A stretch of DNA of 64,000 nt from Spirometra erinaceieuropaei. Taxonomy: Eukaryota > Platyhelminthes > Cestoda > Diphyllobothriidea > Diphyllobothriidae. The stretch spans positions 691,533-755,532 of the forward strand of contig CACRXP010000009.1 of assembly GCA_902702965.1 (NCBI GenBank), given 5' to 3'. This document shows positions 48,166 through 58,739 of this stretch, piece after piece. The position numbers and the translations under genes are program-made. The notes below the pieces were generated by a model. The model was not told the origin of the DNA and ran no database searches. It was given only the letters and a program-made list of their open reading frames with translations. Position 1 is the stretch's first letter. Every line of letters begins with the position of its first letter.

Positions 48166-49900
48166 GGACTCGTCTCTTCGGATCTATTGGAATCTTTACC
48201 CTTGCCAGGCACTGAACCCGGCCCGCTTCCGTTCGTTTGAACTCTGCCTTGACACCGGGTCCAGATGGGTGATGGAGGAGAGAGTGTGGCAGATGCTTTG
48301 TAAGTCTGCTATCACTAGAATCGAATTCATACGTAGGCCATCGTCTATACGTTTACCTTGCTGTGAGGTAGGCTGTGAATATCGATGGTAACGCCGGTTG
48401 AACTTCCGGGTGTTGATTGATAGTCGCCATACGATGGCCTGAGTGGACTGAGTCCTAAGAGAGATCGGTGGGCACGCCACATTTGCAAAACTAAGAACGC
48501 CTCCATATCCCTGTCGATGTGACGCGGATCCGTTAGTGTGCTGGTGAGAGCGTTGTTCTGGGATCAGTACGTGCTCAGTTTTTCCCCTTCTAGGCTCTTG
48601 TTGAATTGGAGACTGTTTGGAAGACGCAGCCGTCAGCTCTTGCCGTCTGATGATAGGTTATTACCGGCATTTGAACAGACCGTTTCATCTTATTTAGCCT
48701 ACTAATGGCACAATTCGGCGGATGGTACTGAAAGGATCCTTCTTCGATTCCTACTAATTAGGTTGACTTTCCAAAGAGTGCTGATTTTGTGCAAAGTAGA
48801 GCGCCCAAGCATCAGAAAACCGCCCGAAGAGTGTTCTCCGCTTCACTGCATCCAAATTGATATGAAAAACAGGGGATTTATACGGTTACCAAACGTCAAA
48901 AAGAAAATGGAAAGTTGTAAAAGTAGATGTTATCTGGATAATATGCCCTAGCAGGCAGGGGAGGCGCGGAGGAGGGGGGGGGGAAACGTTGTGTCTCATG
49001 GCCCATCAAGCCCCGCTATGTGATGTAAGACTTACCTGTGCAGTCTATACTTCCATCAAAACCGCATGCCCAAGCTCAGTACTGAACATTTCCAGGCGGA
49101 AGAATGCCCCGCCAGGACCCCAGCCATCTCTCCCCTCCGTAGCCTTTATGCTAACCGCTCATAAGCGTCTTATTTTTAAATAGACGTTTCTTCATTGCTG
49201 TTGTCTCTGTTATAGAGCAGGAGGCGGGACCAGCTGCTACATACAATTTCTCCATTCAACATCGGCTGACGTCTACAGTGAACGAGGAGGCGGGACTCGT
49301 GTTTCTCGTAACAGGCACGGCTACAGTTCAGGGCTATGCAGGCTGTAATTATGAAATGCGGGTGAGTCGTGAGTTTCCGATCTGTGAGATTTAAAAGCGA
49401 GAGCGAAAGACTCACCGGATGAGATTTATTGAACTGCTGGCGGTTGCAATGCTTGCTCGTTCCTCCATTTCCCAAGTGTTAAATGCACAAAAATCGAACA
49501 GGAATGGAAGTAGTGTGTTGAGTTAGTCAGTTTCTTACTGGTTGTTTTTTTTTTGGTCTGATCTCATTTTTTAGTCGCACCTGCAGTAAGCAAGCCCCAG
49601 CCTAAGCCCTAACCTTAATCCCTAACCCCCTAGTCCCCACCCCTAACCCCTAACAGGTACGGCTACGAAATGCGGTCTTGCTCGTTTTTTCTCCTTTCAC
49701 TGCTTCGGGCTTTTGGCGCATAAGTGGCGGGCTTGTCAGCTTTCGCCTTGTTGTCCTTCCCCCCTCCCCCCCCCACAGGGATACAGAGTGCGTCACATAA
49801 AGGTATGGAAATGATGAATATTTAGGTTGCTAACGTTAACAGATCAGGAATCATAATTTGAGAAAGCGAAAGTGCTCACGGGAATAGATGTATTGAACTG
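48166..49900. other. No gene seen; contains a telomere-like patch
   Basis: Unrecognised sequence with short frames. 49590-49655 holds CTAACC/CCTAACCC-type degenerate telomere-like units, as at 254-331, and there are G and C homopolymers near 48975 and 49762. Confidence 0.5.
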
Positions 49901-49904
49901 AGGA

Positions 49905-51185
49905 AAATGAAGTGCTCATTAGATCGAAAGACTTGTTCGGATGACGTTTCGAAGAGCTGGGGCGGCTCTCCACTATCAAAGCTTCTAGTGAAAAATCGAT
50001 CAGAATTTTGAATGGACAGCCGGATTAGTTGGCCTTGGGCTGATCGATTTCTTTCTTCCTTCGCTGCCTTGGCCTAATGGCCGTCGCCTGTGAGTGTTGG
50101 TGGCCTCCTGCATTGTGCGTCATCACCTCAATTGGGGTTAGTTGCGTTTGCGTCCACCTTTTGGGTGAATTGGTCGGCAGGCCGTGCTTGCTCGGTAGTC
50201 TTAGGCTCCGTATGACTGTCTTGTTTTCGTCATGACGTAGGTATTGACATAGGACTTTATAGGCCGAAGGAAGGTCTAGATGCCTGTTAATGGAGTTGGC
50301 ATCTGAGCACCAAGCCGCAAGTGGGAGACGCTCTGTCCTTGAGGTGTCCCTGCCTAAGACGGCTGCTCCTTGAAAATCAAGACTGTGACCAGTTTCGCAG
50401 ATTTGAGCCGCCAGCTGTGATTTTGGGTCTAGTCTCCGAGTAGCCACTTTATTCTCATGTAGGCGGGTCTGCAATTTCCGTCCGGTTTCCCCAACGTAGT
50501 TGCAGTCTCCATCATTACAACGTATTCGATAGACAACGGCTGAGGTTTTAGTGGGTGGTAGTATGTCTTTGGGTTGCATCAAACGGCGACGAATTGTCAC
50601 CTGGGGTCGATGGGCAATGCCTATCCTGGCGGGTTTTAACAGTCGTGAAACCGCTTCGGAGACTCCGCTAATATAAGGCATAGCCCTCCAGACTTGGGGT
50701 TGTTCTTCCAGTGGCCGTCGTCTGTTGACTCGGGGCTTGCTTTGCTTGATGAAGTATCTTGGGTATCGATTGTTTCGAAAGAGGTCATGAAGGTATTGTC
50801 GTTCAAATCTTTTCTCAGCTGGTGTGCTGCTGTGTGTTTCAGATCTTTGGACTAGAGTACGGACACAGCTGCGTTTGTGAGAGAGGGGGTGATTGCTGTT
50901 GAAGTGTAGTATTTGTCTTGTGTTGGTGGCTTTTCTGAAAACGGCAGTTTTTAATTGCCCAGTTGCACACCGACGCACAAGGACATTGAGGAAGGGAAGT
51001 TGGTTGCTTTTTTCGGCTTTCATTGTGAATTGGATATTCGGGGCAACCGAGTTCGGAAATTCTTTAAGGTGCTCCACGCCGGATTATTCGACAATGGCGA
51101 CGGTGTCATCGACGTAACGAGCCCAGAACTTTGACTGATACTTGGTGAACACCAAGTGTTCTATCCTTTGAAGTACCACTTCAAC
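49905..51185 (-). mobile_element. PLE fragment (family B), from RT motif C to 3' end
   Basis: On the minus strand FWARYVDDTVAIVE (catalytic box) is followed by one in-frame stop. A 350-residue frame (50025-51077) then holds NQLPFLNVLVRRCATGQLKT, HFNSNHPLSHKRSCVRTLVQ, VVYRIRCNDGDCNYVGETGR and SINRHLDLPSAYKVL. The terminal region at 49945-49975 has a 7-bp stem (GGAGAGC with GCTCTTC) followed by GAAACGTC, the hammerhead stem II arrangement, but the CTGANGA box is degraded. It is 5'-truncated in the RT palm. Confidence 0.88.
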
Positions 51186-51229
51186 TCACCAATGTCACAG
51201 CGTTAGATGCACAAAATCTAACAGAAACG

Positions 51230-51580
51230 TAAATGGCATGCTAAGCTAGTCGACCTTAGCCTTATCGATCTCTTCCTCCTCTCGCTGCCTCAGACATTTG
51301 ACGCATATTTGGCGGGCTTGTCGCCTACGCGACTCCGTTCGGACCGGTGACACCTTCTTACCCTGTCTGGTACGTTTGTCGTCGGGCCATGTCTGCGCGT
51401 CTTTCTCAGGTCCTGTTTGGCCATCGTGTTCCGATCTTTGTGTACGGAGTGACTCAGGACTTTATAAGCTGCACGAAGGTCAAGATACTGTTGATGGAGT
51501 TGGCACCTGAATTTTACGGTTGAAGTGTTAGTCTTTGAGTTGCCCTGATGTAATATGGTCTCTCCCTGAATGTCGAAAGT
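51230..51580 (-). mobile_element. Decayed second copy of PLE family B tail
   Basis: ATCGATCTCTTCCTCCTCTC, GCTGCCTCAG and TGACTCAGGACTTTATAAGC parallel 50040-50300 and 61560-61830. No open frame remains. Confidence 0.6.
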
Positions 51581-51939
51581 ACAACCACTTTATCCAATGT
51601 GTGTTGCTAGTTGAGCATTTGAGCCATGTCTCCGAGTGAAACATGAAACCACAGGACCAGTTTGAGTGCCTCCCTCAACTGCCTCTAAGTTACTTAAGAG
51701 ACCTGGCAAATGCTAGCATACGATCCTGTAGACATTGGGAGCAGCCGCAGAATCTGGAGCAGTTATAGTGAAATAGAGGAGGTCATTGCGAAACTACAGG
51801 TAGACAAATTTGGAATGTTGTAAACACCCGCCAACAGCGCCCGACCATCGTCGACGCCTGTGTGAGGTGTGGGTTCGTTTTGCCGGGCAGATTCAGATTG
51901 ACCTCAATGCGGCACGATCAGCCTACACCCCCACAACAC

Positions 51940-52165
51940 AAATACCGACAAGTTCGACCATCGACTTCGAGGATGTCCACCGTGTGCCCCACAGACTGCA
52001 TTGTGGGAGCAGGGACGGTGACTTACGCAGGGGTTTATAGTGCCAGTAGACTTGCGTAGCATCTACCTACACTCCCTCCTCCTCCCCCGCCTGAGCCCGG
52101 TGTCAAGACAGAGTCAAGAAGACCGGAGACTGGGAAGGCCGCAGGTGGATGGCTCGGATGGATCC
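51940..52165 (+). repeat. Dispersed repeat family Y, copy
   Basis: GATGTCCACCGTGTGCCCCA, GCAGGGACGGTGACTTACGC, GTGCCAGTAGACTTGCGTAG and CGGTGTCAAGACAGAGTCAA recur at 52765-52955, 57755-57945, 40265-40435 (inverted) and 57325-57470 (inverted). No coding motif; possibly a piece of an unclassified retroelement. Confidence 0.8.
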
Positions 52166-52749
52166 TCGCCTTGGCGCTCCACTCCGCACCCCCTGGTCCA
52201 CACACAAATGACCAGGATTTTGACCACAAAACAATGGGGTGATGGCAGTGGGCCAGTTGTGCGACGAATGCCGACAACCGGGTCTGCCAGCGCACCCCGC
52301 AAATGTTGGCATTTGTTATTGCGCACAGATAACGCCTGCCAGAGTCTGATATGGCCCCCGTGTTGGTCCAGCGCATCTCACACGTGGCCTGTTTTGAAGG
52401 CACAACAACACAAAATACCACAGTCACCAACGCAGCCCCTCTTACTTACCCTCATTGTAGCGTCAACTCTTCGCAACAGATCAACCAGGTTAGAAATCTC
52501 TGTAGCTATTAAAGCATGGATATCACCAATACGCAGAGAGCAGCCACCGGCAGCGTATACTTAATACCGACTCGTTCCAATTGCGATCACATATTCTAGT
52601 TTCACATCGGCCTGGTTGGTCACCTGCGGACCCATCGCATCGTGCCCAAGGAGCCTGTGCATGGAGCTCCGGTTAACACCCATCACACGTGCCGTCTCTG
52701 TCTACACCGCACTTGCGAGCATCTTTCCGGTAATTTGCACACAATCACT

Positions 52750-53120
52750 CACGATAGTTCGACCGTTGCATCCGACGATGTCCACCGTGTGTTCTACAGC
52801 AGGGTGAGAGCAGGTACGCTAACTTGCGCGTGAATTAGTTTATAGTGAGAGTGGACTTACGCTGCACTTACCACACTCCCTCCTCCTCCCCCATCTGGAC
52901 GCAGTGTTAAGACAGAGTCAGGAGGACCGGAGACAGGTGAGGCCGCAGGTGGATGGCACGGTCGACCCCCACCTTGACGTTCCACTCTACACCCCCTGGT
53001 CCATACAACAAATAACAAGGTTTTTGATGAACAACAAAGAGAATGGAGGCTGGCACGGCCGAAGCCGCACCTAGGCGTGCCGCCACACCTCATTCGGAAC
53101 CTACGGAGTGGGAGTGCCAT
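52750..53120 (+). repeat. Dispersed repeat family Y, copy with extended 3' part
   Basis: Contains CGATGTCCACCGTGTGTTCT, ACACTCCCTCCTCCTCCCCC and GTCAGGAGGACCGGAGACAG. Downstream similarity to 52135-52300 (GCCGCAGGTGGATGG, CACCCCCTGGTCCA) shows the family unit is at least 350 bp. Confidence 0.75.
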
Positions 53121-53734
53121 AGAGGCCACATTAAGTAGGACCCATTGCGGCCTGACTCTCAGACCAGAAGCCGGTCACTCCACACACAAGCGCACACACA
53201 TTACAGCAACCCATCACTCATGCATCAACTTGACGACGAAGTTTGCCAACATAAACATAAACAGGCAAACGATTATATGACCTGTGCGTACTTGTTCGCG
53301 CGCGCGCGCGCCTTGCGTGTGCCATGTGGAGGTCAGCAACTGTATCTAATCTCATCACTGGTAGATTGATCGGCTCAAACTGCATGCGTGTGCTTGAGAG
53401 ATAGGAGAGGGAGTGAGGTCGGCCCAGGTGGCAATCCAAAGTCTTCCTCAACTTGGCGACGAAACAACTTTAAAATAGGCGCTAAAAGTCAAGGCCTGGC
53501 TAGTTACCAACTGAGGGGTTAACTCTGTCCCAACCTCAGTGGTTGGTGATGCCACTTTTGAGGTCACCAACTAGTTCCGACCGCTTTCGATGCCTTCTGT
53601 CCTTGCGTGAGAGCTTCAATAGCCGTCCTCTGCTGAATGTTCTACTTCGAGGCCCAAAACACAACGGAAGGAGCAGGTCCTGTAATCCTATTGGTGAGCA
53701 CACTTCCAAACATACATCTACATTTATGAAACAA

Positions 53735-53935
53735 TGACCACACGCCGATCGCCTAACGGAACTCACTCGTCCCCTTGTTCCTTACGGGCTCTCCAGCCAG
53801 CAGCCGCAAAACGGCGCGAAATATAAAAAGAATTACGTCGCCGGTTCAATGGTTGGGGCGTTGGACTTTTAACTAATAGGTCGCGAGTTAGAGCATGGGG
53901 GTTGTGCACCTCGGGATTGGCTATGACTGGCTGAT
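53735..53935. mobile_element. SINE-related fragment, rearranged
   Basis: CCGATCGCCTAACGGAACTC and CTTACGGGCTCTCCAGCCAG are SINE tail (reverse); CGCCGGTTCAATGGTTGGGG, CTAATAGGTCGCGAGTTAGA and GGCTATGACTGGCTGA are head and body (forward) with several changes. Confidence 0.6.
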
Positions 53936-54172
53936 GCAGGGGTAGGCCCGAACCTGCTCCAACTGAGCGTTTCTAGAAAACGTACGGAGACGTAGACCTC
54001 CCCACACTGAACAGTCATGTTATGGAGAGTGCAAGCAGTGTGGAGCCACGGCCTAAGGCGCTGAACAGGGGACCAAGCCGGCGGCGTGAAGTTAGACGGC
54101 CAACCGGCGTGCACTGCAGCCCGAGCACGTGTGGTAGCTTTGCTCACGTGTGCGGTCCAATCAATGGCTGGT

Positions 54173-54258
54173 NNNNNNNNNNNNNNNNNNNNNNNNNNNN
54201 NNNNNNNNNNNNNNNNNNNNNNNNNNNNNNNNNNNNNNNNNNNNNNNNNNNNNNNNNN
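54173..54258. other. Assembly gap (86 N)
   Basis: A run of undetermined bases. Frames read across it have no value. Confidence 0.99.
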
Positions 54259-55534
54259 CGCGGTGGCCAATAAGCGACGAGCACGCCCGAGGCAGGAACG
54301 TTCTAGAACGCCCTCAACGGCTGACACATCATTGGACGGAATGTTCCAGAACGCACAGAAACCAATATAAATGGCGCACCTTTCTTACGAGTTGTAACCT
54401 CTAGTGTCCACAAGTTACCAGTAAAGTCCTTGTCCTCCGAACCGGCTCTCTTCCTGTCCTACGTTTCTTCCGGGTCATAACAATCAGCACAGGAAGCCAG
54501 CTCAATATACCGAAATCCAGTTCTTAAACACTAAAGTTTGCAACCATAATGGGGTTGTCGAAACTGGTTACCTCGTTGCTGCGGCCGTCAGATAGCCCTC
54601 ACCGTCTTCATTGCGTTCTTGCGAAAAGGTGTTAATTGAGTCGCCTGTTGAATGCGCCCCATTTTGCCGCACGAACCATAGCATCTCTCGAAGAGAACTG
54701 CACTTGCAACCAACTTTGCCCCACGTCGCCAGTCCGTGGACGGGCATTGGTTAGTTTTATAAGTTCAAAAAAACCTGGTTCGTTGGCACAAATAATTGCC
54801 ATAATGTCTGACCGATGAATTGTGCGACAAACAAGCTTTAGTGTTCACTAGAACCTGGACTGGTGGGGAACATTGGGTGCCGCATGGTTGTGCGATATTT
54901 AAAACAACTGACGTCTTGGGCGCATACTGTCGTCTCATTGGGTCAGATGTAAACCGGCTTCGACGCATAATTCTGTCCTAGAATTTCTGCTTTGGTGAGA
55001 GTCGATTCTGGCAGCAAAAATCTGGGTATCAGTTAGACTTCTGCCCTGAATATCATCTTCAAAAACTCATGACAGTACGTGGGAGTGTGCACTCTTGTGA
55101 CTGTGTTCATTCAAGTCGTATGTCAAATTACAAGGCGGTTACAGTGGCCCACAGCGCGCGTTAGTCGAACTGCGCTGACTACATCCGCAGATGCTTGTGT
55201 CACACGTTTGGAAGCGGCCCTCACCACGACAGCCAGTGAGCGTGATTTTAGCACCACCTGGTCCACACCTCCAAATAGGCTATTGGTTTTCGGGAAACGG
55301 ACATGAGAGCGGGAGGGGGCCGATTTCGAGTAACCCTACGAATGCTGAAACTATCCCGGGCCTGTCGCGCCGAATGCGATCTCGTGTTGTCATGCGACGG
55401 GATGCAACCTCTTCATTACTTCCAGGCTGGATTTTTAACGATAAGACCTTGGTTCAGACGTTCTGATTATTGCTGCTAAAGAATTTGTAGCGGCACAGCA
55501 GTGGGAATGATTGCTCTGAGCGCTACAACCACCA

Positions 55535-55990
55535 GGTTGAATCCCAAGTCATACGGAGAAGACAAAAGGCACCAGAATGAGGGGTTTATTGTGCACAGAA
55601 CCCAGAGTTATCCTCTCAGGCGGCAGTGGTCACTGGCGAAGCAAGAGTTGGTGTTGACTGCGTCCAGTCATGCCTGAGAGTCTCTGGGACAGTGGTGGCA
55701 GGCCCTTTTGCAGGCCTGTGGGATAAGCTCAAGTGGTGTCCAGTCAGTGTCCAATCATTTGCCGAGGGGTGGTGTCCCAGTGGCTTAGGTTGTGGTTGCA
55801 GGGGAGGGAGATGGGGCGTTCAAGTGACCTCTTGGGCAGCTGCGGCTGTGCGGACGCAGGTATGTCCGAGCTGTCGATCGTGTGACTTCAGGCCAGCGCG
55901 TCTGGAACGGATAACTGCAAAGGGCGAATGACCTTGAGGCAGCATGGTCTTGAATAATGACACCAGAGCGGTCATGATGGCTACCCACTA
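55535..55990 (+). repeat. Dispersed repeat family X, copy 2
   Basis: Shares ACAGAACCCAGAGTTATCCT, GTTGACTGCGTCCAGTCATG, GGTGGTGTCCCAGTGGCTTA, GGTTGTGGTTGCAGGGG and CGAATGACCTTGAGGCAGCA with 60580-61030 and, less closely, with 20190-20580. Confidence 0.8.
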
Positions 55991-56947
55991 CAGATTCCTG
56001 CTATGATCTGGCCTTGTTCCAGCAACGCGAAGCAAAGTATGCCTAACATACTACTCCCCCTAACGTAGTACAAGACTTTCTTGGGTTAGGGACCCAATTC
56101 ATGCAGAGGAAATGATGTCCGACCCATGGAAAGCCATCGGTGTTTGCGTTTGTTGTCATCACAATGAGTCCATTTCATTCATACAGTGAGAAGTCGATGA
56201 ACCAATGTTTCCCTCTCCTTTGAATTTGGCTAAACGTCACAGATTGGCATGAGACTCAAACTTCTTGTCTACTGAAATGCCCTATCTGTTGAAGTGGTGC
56301 TTGTGAGTGGTACACCATGTTGTGTCTAGTTTTTCTAATAATTCCTGGATGGTCTGACGGGGATCTGCATCAACGACTGTGCGCAAAAAGTTATTATCCA
56401 GCCCGGTTGGTCATCCCTGATGATGGACATCAGTGAGGTGGAAATCGCAAGATCAGAATTTCATGAACCAGCGATGGCACTTGTTGACACCACAAATTGT
56501 TTTGATGGCGGCAATTGCCTTGTTTATTCCCGCGAAATTAATGCCGCATGCAATGACGAACGTGACTACTGTCGGATGTTATGTCCTTCATTGTGCCCGG
56601 CAAGAAAATATATCAAAGTTACAAAACAAAACCCAGGTTATTTATAAAGCCACAAGTGGAGCTAACATGGACATCTAGTAAATTATATTCAAATGAAGAC
56701 TACCAAAAAACGATATTACTTTCCGGCACCCCTAGTATGTTACGGAGGAAAGACAAACTGTAATCAACCCAACATTTGCTTATCTTTTGTCTCCTCATTA
56801 TAAGCGAATGAATACCCTTTGAATTTGCTTAGGAGGTTTCCGGCTGACGGGTTAACTCGGTTATTTTCGGAGGTGCGCGTTAGGCCGTAGTTACTTCTTC
56901 CTGATTTGGATTTTATAATACTGAAGTCAGAAGATTGCATGTTCGCA

Positions 56948-56965
56948 TCACGTCGGGGTCACCAA
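56948..56965 (-). promoter_or_regulatory. Primer-binding site complementary to tRNA-Trp
   Basis: The + strand reads ATCACGTCGGGGTCACCA directly before the TG of the LTR, which equals the 3' end of eukaryotic tRNA-Trp including CCA. On the minus strand (element sense) it is therefore the complement of the primer tRNA, one base after the 5' LTR. tRNA-Trp priming is the hallmark of the CsRn1 clade of Ty3/gypsy elements, first described from the liver fluke Clonorchis. Confidence 0.85.
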
Positions 56966-57180
56966 TGTAAGAGATAAACCCAGTAGTTGGGCACAGTGAG
57001 TAGGCTATCCAGGAAACGGCGATAGCAGTATCCCGACAGTTACAAACTAGTAAATAAGAACAAAGTCGTCAGCAGGTAAAAATGCACGTGCTTGTTCTAC
57101 GTCCCATTCAAAGTTGTGTCAAGTTCTTTAAGCAGCGTATTATAACTGATTAAAACAAAACGGAACTAAATGTCATTACA
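56966..57180 (-). repeat. LTR of Ty3/gypsy element (5' LTR)
   Basis: A 215-bp LTR ending TG...CA, homologous to 30554-30757. In minus-strand orientation it is followed by the tRNA-Trp primer-binding site, so it is a 5' LTR. Expected gag sequence in 56,400-56,940 is not recognisable, so the body is probably deleted or decayed. Confidence 0.85.
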
Positions 57181-57324
57181 ATACTTTCAGGCTGGCAAAT
57201 TCCGAGGCCTTGGGGCGCGCGCGGCGCAATGACCAAGATCGTGCGTGGCACGCGCAGAGGAACTGCTTAATTTTGTCGCAGCCACTACGTCTCCATCCAC
57301 CTTATGTCGGTCTCATTATCGGAA

Positions 57325-57470
57325 TGCGGTGTGGCAGAGAGAGAGAGAGTGAAGTAGATGCATGGCAAGTCTAACGCACTATAAACAAACTCACGCACAA
57401 ATCTCGACTTCACACACCCCGCAGGCAGTGGTAAATCTCGCCGCTTATGATGGTCGAACTTTCGAATGCA
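57325..57470 (-). repeat. Dispersed repeat family Y, inverted copy
   Basis: The reverse complement carries GTGTGTGAAG...GTTTATAGTGCGTTAGACTT and CATCTACTTCACTCTCTCTC, matching the core of the family at lower identity. Confidence 0.6.
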
Positions 57471-57754
57471 AACTGTCAAAAAGTTTATATGGCCACCAGC
57501 ACGTAAACATCAAACGTTTCATGTGAACCGAGCTCGTCCATTAAGCCATTTTTAGTTACCGGACTTTCCGAGATAAGCTGGCATGCGCGGCGGCGAGGCG
57601 GATGGTTTGGAGTTCATCGACATTTACGCAACAATCAGGCAATCCAAGGAGGATAACAATAACAATTTTGTGTCTCATTTGAACCATTTTATTGATGAAG
57701 AGACATATTTTTGGGTCATACTTTCTCAAAATCTCCCCTAACTCATCCGGGAAT

Positions 57755-57945
57755 AGACAAGTTATCTGTCTTTGTCGACGATGTGCATTGTGTGCCTCAC
57801 AGCAGGCTAAGCGCAGGGACGGTGACTTTCTCCTGATTAAGTTTTCAATGATGGTAGACTTGCGACGCATCCATCGCACTCGCTCATCCCTCACTCACCT
57901 CTCAGTCCTGTGTCAAGAGAGAGTTGAGAAGATCGGAAACGGGGT
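57755..57945 (+). repeat. Dispersed repeat family Y, copy
   Basis: GACGATGTGCATTGTGTGCC, GCAGGGACGGTGACTTTCTC, GGTAGACTTGCGACGCATCC and CTGTGTCAAGAGAGAGTTGA match the other copies. Confidence 0.75.
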
Positions 57946-58141
57946 CGGGCGCAGTGGCTGAAAAAAGCTAAAAGACCCGTCTGCCAGTGCCACACACGTC
58001 TGGCCCACGCCCAGTGGATCAAATGGATCCAAATTTTTTAACTCGAATCCCGGCAGAGTGTGAGTGCCACAGATGACACCTAAAGGAGGATGTACTGCAG
58101 CTTCACTCTTCGTTTCGAGAGGAGGACCGAGTTATTCTGTC

Positions 58142-58153
58142 AGTTAGAAGCCT
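58142..58153. repeat. Left 12-bp target-site duplication
   Basis: AGTTAGAAGCCT, repeated at 58599-58610, flanking the short PLE derivative. Confidence 0.85.
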
Positions 58154-58232
58154 GCTGATAGAAGCGAACAGGCGAGTTCCAGGTAGCAGTTCAGAAGATG
58201 AAGATGCGATCACCGGAACAAGAAATTTATTT

Positions 58233-58275
58233 TCCTGACGTTTCGGATCCTCACTCGAATCCATCATCAGAGACA
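58233..58275 (-). ncRNA. Hammerhead-like motif in the inverted arm
   Basis: The minus strand repeats the same core (TGTCT, CTGATGA, T, GGATTCGAGTGAGGATCC, GAAACGTC) but closes with AGGAA, which weakens stem I by one pair. Confidence 0.65.
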
Positions 58276-58514
58276 TTCGCAGATAAAGGTGACAGTGAGC
58301 CAGTTTGCCGAGCAATCGTCACACCAGCATCCAGCACGGATGACGAAATAGCGGCAATTAACGACTCGGACTCGGACCGACAAGCCACCACCGCATCAAT
58401 TACGACCCCAGCGGTGATTACGAGAACTGTTAATTGCAGTGCGCATACGGTCCCACAGCAGCCACGTGCTATACATGCTGCACTCCTGGTGCCACCATCA
58501 CCTTTATCTGCGAA

Positions 58515-58558
58515 TGTCTCTGATGATGGATTCGAGTGAGAATCCGAAACGTCAGGCA
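58515..58558 (+). ncRNA. Hammerhead ribozyme-like motif
   Basis: TGTCT at 58515-58519, CTGATGA at 58520-58526, an unpaired T, stem II GGATTC (58528-58533) with GAATCC (58540-58545), GAAA at 58546-58549, CGTC with the predicted cleavage after C58553, and AGGCA at 58554-58558 closing stem I (one G-U pair). All invariant core bases are present. Stem III is only the palindrome ACGT, so folding probably needs a dimer. Confidence 0.78.
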
Positions 58559-58598
58559 AATAAATTTCTTGTTCCGGTGATCGCATCTTCATCTTCTG

Positions 58599-58610
58599 AG
58601 TTAGAAGCCT
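58599..58610. repeat. Right 12-bp target-site duplication
   Basis: AGTTAGAAGCCT, identical to 58142-58153. Confidence 0.85.
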
Positions 58611-58739
58611 TTCAAGCCACGGCTTTTAGCGCACGGTGGCAGTTTGAAAGCACATCACATTGTCTGCAGCGCGGAATATGCGCTTAGTGCCGTAGGGACG
58701 CAGTCCTCCGGATATATCTCACTCTGATAAGAAGTAGAA

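Larger units (their letters stand above)
58154..58598 (+). mobile_element. 445-bp non-autonomous PLE family A derivative with inverted ends
   Basis: It begins GCTGATAGAAGCGAACAGGC, the same 5' end as the 2.6 kb element at 3235-5845. The inverted terminal arm follows (GATGAAGATGCGATCACCGG). It then jumps to the last 80 or so codons (DSEPVCRAIVTPASSTDDEI ... PSPLSANVSDDGFE) and ends with the forward arm CGCATCTTCATCTTCTG. Everything from the N-terminus to the endonuclease is deleted. Twelve-bp target duplications show it inserted as this short form, so it was presumably mobilised by a full-length relative. A hammerhead-like motif is present in each arm (58233-58275 minus, 58515-58558 plus). Confidence 0.9.
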
